A stretch of DNA of 46,338 nt from positions 1-46,338 of the forward strand of contig CALISD010000184.1 in the NCBI GenBank assembly GCA_938041955.1, written 5' to 3'. This stretch comes from an uncultured Granulosicoccaceae bacterium. GTDB taxonomy: Bacteria; Pseudomonadota; Gammaproteobacteria; Granulosicoccales; Granulosicoccaceae. The notes under the pieces are model-generated. The model was not told the origin of the DNA. It did no database searches and was given only the letters and a program-made list of their open reading frames with translations. This document shows, piece by piece, positions 43,699 to 46,338 of this stretch (position 1 is its first letter; each line of letters begins with the position of its first letter). A program made the position numbers and the translations under genes.

Positions 43699-44655
43699 TT
43701 AAGACAACAGCATTTCAGGGTTGCGTTGTGACCTTCTAAATGCCGCGGGCGAAATATCAAAATATTTTTTAAACACCCGGCTAAAAGCAGCCTCTGACTG
43801 ATACCCGGAGCGTTCTGCAATTACGATTAAAGGATCGTTGGTTTCGATGAGTCGTTGGCGAGCCAACTCCATTCGCCATTGAGTCATGTAGGCAAACGGT
43901 GAAAGCGAGATAAATTGTGTAAATGTGGTTGAGAATGAAGTACGTGACATGCCTGCAACTGCTGCCAGCTCTTCCAGCGTCCAGCCATGAGCTGGTGAAC
44001 TATGGATAGCTTTCAGTGCTTTGGCGATTCGTGTGTCGGTGTAGCCGGCGAGAGCCGGATTTGCCCGGCCGTCAGACTCCAGATAGCTACGTAACGCCTG
44101 AGTGAAAATGATCTCTGACATCTTTATTGCAATTAGATCACTACCAAGGTGTGCCATACCTGCTTCTGCGCCAATGATACGAAGTGTGCTCTCGAGCCAA
44201 TTGCCAGATGATTCACCATAGTTTCGAATAACAATCGAGCTGGGTAGTGCCTCTACGATGGGGTGGGTGGCTCTTTCTTCAAAGGCAAAGTGACCGCAAA
44301 CCAATTGTGTCTCGTGGTTCGTGCCGAATTCGCCAAATACCAAAGTCCCTTCACCGGTGAATCCGGATTGCTCAATCACTTGATCCAGTTCGGTAATAGG
44401 GTTTTCGTCCTCATAACTGCTAAAGAGCGTATGAGCGGCACCACGCGTAATGATGATTAAATCACCCCGCTCGAGTACTACGGGAGATTCATTCCCTTCG
44501 ATGCGGATAATGCACCGGCCTTTGTGTACACAATGAAACCGCGCCACTTCCCTGTAAGAAGGCACAGCAACACTCCATGGGCTGGTGAAGGACGTTCTGA
44601 AGTACAGCGTACCTTTAAGTCTCAGGTGCACCAGTATGTCACTGAGTAAGTCCAA
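43699..44655 (-). CDS. AraC-family regulator with cupin domain
   Basis: The 318-residue protein has an N-terminal cupin-type sensor (about 1-190: FHCVHKGRCIIRIEGNESPV, LERGDLIIITRGAAHTLF). The C-terminal AraC DNA-binding domain has two helix-turn-helix units: WTLEELAAVAGMSRTSFSTT and PLIVIAERSGYQSEAAFSRV followed by FKKYFDISPAAFRR. Start is TTG 44655, supported by GGGAG six bases upstream. It is divergent from the DUF4142-cupredoxin pair, and an inverted repeat in the gap could be its site. The inducer is unknown. Confidence 0.9.
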   Translation of the reverse strand: MDLLSDILVHLRLKGTLYFRTSFTSPWSVAVPSYREVARFHCVHKGRCIIRIEGNESPVVLERGDLIIITRGAAHTLFSSYEDENPITELDQVIEQSGFTGEGTLVFGEFGTNHETQLVCGHFAFEERATHPIVEALPSSIVIRNYGESSGNWLESTLRIIGAEAGMAHLGSDLIAIKMSEIIFTQALRSYLESDGRANPALAGYTDTRIAKALKAIHSSPAHGWTLEELAAVAGMSRTSFSTTFTQFISLSPFAYMTQWRMELARQRLIETNDPLIVIAERSGYQSEAAFSRVFKKYFDISPAAFRRSQRNPEMLLS

Positions 44656-44768
44656 AAGATGCTCCCAGATAGTGGCAGAGGTTGAGTTCAGTGTATTCCC
44701 TCATCTTGACTAATCCTAGTGAAGTGTCGGTGATTGCGATAATTATTGAACGATTGATCAATTTATAC

Positions 44769-44784
44769 GAATGAATAGTCATTC
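44769..44784. promoter_or_regulatory. Inverted repeat, possible regulator site
   Basis: GAATGA is followed after four bases by TCATTC, a perfect 6-base inverted repeat, with a further GCATTC eight bases later. It lies in the 203-base gap between the divergent AraC and DUF4142 genes, about 75 bases before the DUF4142 start. Confidence 0.4.
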
Positions 44785-44858
44785 TTAATGCATTCAAATG
44801 GGTTTTTAATGTAATCGCTTTAATTGCAAAACCCTACCTAGTCTATATGGAGCTAAAA

Positions 44859-45401
44859 ATGTCTAAACGACTTTCATTAAAAATATCAACTGTTCTCGCG
44901 TCGGCGTTACTGAGTGTGTCGGTTAGTCCGGCGATGGCGCAATCACCTGCTGATCTGGATGATTTGGAAATTGCACATGTTGCTTATGTGGCAGACAATA
45001 TTGATATTCAATACGCCCACCTTGCGTTAGCGTTATCTCAAAATCCTGCTATACATGAATTCGCCAAAACAATGATCCGTGACCATGAGGCGGTGAATGC
45101 GCAGGCACTTGGTCTGTTGCAAAGGCTTGGTGTACAGGCGAAAGATAACTTTCTCAGCCAAAAGCTAATTTCAGATTCCATTGCTATCATAGATAAAATG
45201 AGTCAGCTTCGTGGTGATGAGTTTGATCGTTTCTATGCAGAGAACGAGTGGGGCTATCACAAAGCGGTGAATGCTCTGGTAGGTGATGTGTTTATCCCTA
45301 ACATCGATAACAGTGAAGTAAAAAAACTTTTCGAAGCAGGTTTGAAAATATTCATAGCCCATGAAAAGCATGCTGAAATGATGGTGGGTAAGCTCAATTG
45401 A
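44859..45401 (+). CDS. DUF4142 periplasmic protein
   Basis: The protein is 180 residues from ATG 44859, with GGAG seven bases upstream. The signal peptide is LASALLSVSVSPAMAQ. The mature part is all-helical, with DLEIAHVAYVADNIDIQYA, FAKTMIRDHEAVNAQAL, YHKAVNALVGDVFIPNI and LFEAGLKIFIAHEKHAEMM. This is the DUF4142 four-helix, ferritin-like pattern of unknown function with several His and Glu that could bind metal. Its stop overlaps the cupredoxin start, so the genes are translationally linked. Confidence 0.88.
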   Translation: MSKRLSLKISTVLASALLSVSVSPAMAQSPADLDDLEIAHVAYVADNIDIQYAHLALALSQNPAIHEFAKTMIRDHEAVNAQALGLLQRLGVQAKDNFLSQKLISDSIAIIDKMSQLRGDEFDRFYAENEWGYHKAVNALVGDVFIPNIDNSEVKKLFEAGLKIFIAHEKHAEMMVGKLN

Positions 45402-45763
45402 TCCGATGGAACAGGAGGTCATTTCTGAGGCTTGCAGCGTCGGTAGGCGCTGCTGGTTGTAGCTTGCCATCATATGCGTCAGCGCTAACTGTTACGCATG
45501 AAGTGGTGATCTCAGATTTTGAATTCTCAAAACTCATTGCAACAGCTCGCCCCGGCGATATCATTCGTTGGATCAATAAAGATATTGTGCCGCATACTGC
45601 CACTGCGATCGACAATAGCTGGGATACGGGCGAGATTAAAGTGGGAGCATTTGGTGATGTGAAGGTGACGGAAAACTTTGTGGCGGAGTATTTCTGCATC
45701 TATCATCCAATGATGAAAGCAAAGGTAAAGCTGGAAGCAAACCAGGGATCGCCTAAAACATAA
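45398..45763 (+). CDS. Tat-exported cupredoxin (type 1 copper protein)
   Basis: The 121-residue protein has a twin-arginine signal (NRRSFLRLAASVGAAG). The cupredoxin fold contains NKDIVPHTATAID with the first copper His and YFCIYHPMMKAKV with the Cys, His and Met ligands. Amicyanin/pseudoazurin-like copper proteins carry electrons in the periplasm. The start is TTG 45398, overlapping the DUF4142 stop (TTGA); no other start precedes the Tat motif. The two Arg codons are AGGAGG. The DUF4142 pairing suggests a common periplasmic redox or metal role. Confidence 0.88.
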   Translation: MIRWNRRSFLRLAASVGAAGCSLPSYASALTVTHEVVISDFEFSKLIATARPGDIIRWINKDIVPHTATAIDNSWDTGEIKVGAFGDVKVTENFVAEYFCIYHPMMKAKVKLEANQGSPKT

Positions 45764-45766
45764 CCC

Positions 45767-46146
45767 TCAGATTAACTCCTTAACGCGCTTTTGCAGCATA
45801 GGGATAATTTCTTGTTCAAACCACAGATTATTCTTTAGCCAGCGGTTATTACGCGGGCTTGGGTGCGGTAATATTAGCTTGTTGGGCCAGAGTGTTTTCC
45901 AGTCCCGAACCACTTCTGTTACCGGGCGCCCACTGTGTTCCGGCAGATGCCAATCTATAGCATAGCGGCCGATAATAAGGGTGAGTTCGATGTGTTTGAG
46001 AGCATCTAATACAGGCGCTCTCCATAACTCTGCACAGTCAGGCCTTGGTGGTAAGTCACCTGATTTACCAGTTCCCGGAAAACAAAAGCCCATTGGAGCT
46101 ATGGCAACATTTTTCTCGTTATAAAAAGCACCGCGATCGATGCCTA
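45767..46146 (-). pseudogene. Uracil-DNA-glycosylase-family gene, 5' end lost
   Basis: The C-terminal 126 residues remain: GIDRGAFYNEKNVAIAPMGF, GKSGDLPPRPDCAELW, IELTLIIGRYAIDWHL and ILPHPSPRNNRWLKNNLWF. These match uracil-DNA-glycosylase-family proteins, which are usually about 190-200 residues, so about 65-70 N-terminal residues are missing. Upstream the frame runs into A/T-rich sequence and a TAA near 46190. The break is at a TA dinucleotide (46145-46146) beside an IS630-like element. The loss probably inactivates it. The missing 5' part may lie beyond the right edge. It ends three bases from the cupredoxin stop. Confidence 0.75.
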
Positions 46147-46338
46147 GTGGATCACTTGATAAATAAAGTAATCTAAATTCAATTTAGATATAATTAAAGG
46201 ATGAGACAACCTCAATCCTTTAAGTTAGACAACGGTAGCGTTCGTAAGCTAAAAAACTGGCTTCGATCAACGACGCTTCCTCAAGGTCAGATTACTCGCG
46301 CAAAAATTATTCTTGGATTGCATGCTGGTAAAACACCC
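46147..46338 (+). mobile_element. IS630-like insertion sequence, left end
   Basis: The element begins right after a TA within the glycosylase gene, as expected for IS630-type elements, which duplicate a TA target. The first 54 bases are A/T-rich and contain a perfect 9-base inverted repeat (ATCTAAATT at 46171-46179 with its complement at 46181-46189). The transposase starts at 46201. The right end lies outside the window, so its terminal repeat and the target duplication cannot be checked. Confidence 0.65.
46201..46338 (+). CDS. IS630-family transposase, N-terminal fragment
   Basis: 46 codons remain before the window edge. SVRKLKNWLRSTTLPQGQI followed by TRAKIILGLHAGKTP resembles the first helix-turn-helix of IS630/Tc1-mariner-type transposases (the R-A-x-I-I-L-x-L-x-x-G-K pattern). 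Start ATG 46201 is preceded immediately by AAAGG. The catalytic DDE domain would be beyond the edge. The insertion in the glycosylase gene supports the mobile assignment. Confidence 0.65.
   Translation, partial: MRQPQSFKLDNGSVRKLKNWLRSTTLPQGQITRAKIILGLHAGKTP

Overview
The window looks like a chromosomal segment of a marine-type gammaproteobacterium. The main evidence is the block dcd / apbC (mrp) / metG / rsxABCDGE, an arrangement known from gammaproteobacteria such as Pseudomonas. AmgK-MurU cell-wall recycling, MlaA, YfaZ, RppH and a secreted PL14-type polysaccharide lyase with DGDGWGWEN motifs also point to a polysaccharide-degrading, probably marine gammaproteobacterium. No rRNA, tRNA, CRISPR array or phage was recognised. 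The genus cannot be fixed from sequence reading alone.

Layout. 1-4.2 kb: the 5' end of a DMT-type transporter, an MFS permease, an SH3-domain membrane protein and two uncharacterised small or secreted proteins. 4.3-10.1 kb: a minus-strand envelope block. It holds a 1014-residue membrane-anchored protein with three long internal repeats and a coiled-coil tail, a BON/OmpA peptidoglycan-binding protein directly upstream, and then DUF2970, GbsR/MarR-regulator and unknown genes. 10.2-27.8 kb: mostly single genes, namely mlaA, three NUDIX hydrolases, an MsbA-like ABC exporter, a methyltransferase-like protein, a HAD phosphatase, a Gfo/Idh/MocA oxidoreductase, a nucleoside hydrolase, a Bcr/CflA pump, the PL14 lyase, a nitroreductase, amgK-murU, a YfaZ-like protein, mazG and a BASS-like transporter. 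27.8-35.1 kb: one compact minus-strand run, metG-rsxABCDGE-DUF1841, whose rsx and DUF1841 genes mostly overlap. 35.3-37.6 kb: apbC-dcd and rppH. 37.7-42.8 kb: a monothiol thioredoxin-fold protein, an outer-membrane barrel, a large Ig-like lipoprotein, a smaller lipoprotein and DUF1840. 43.0-45.8 kb: a candidate small RNA and an AraC regulator divergent from a DUF4142-cupredoxin pair. 45.8 kb to the end: a uracil-DNA-glycosylase-family gene cut by an IS630-like element that runs off the window.

Themes. Many genes act at the envelope (peptidoglycan anchoring, lipid asymmetry, MurNAc recycling, Rsx membrane electron transport) or clean nucleotide pools (MutT-like, MTH1-like, ADP-sugar NUDIX, MazG, Dcd, RppH). 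The best candidate for an undescribed system is the BON/OmpA plus repeat/coiled-coil pair at 4.39-8.57 kb. Its repeats carry twelve copies of an aromatic-R-x-x-D-F-like motif and three EF-hand-like DxDxDG loops, and I do not recognise them as a named family.

Non-coding structure is also notable: four copies of an approximately 80-90 bp dispersed intergenic repeat, a 168 bp MITE-like inverted-repeat element wedged between mlaA and a mutT-like gene, a perfect 24 bp palindrome and several clear intrinsic terminators.
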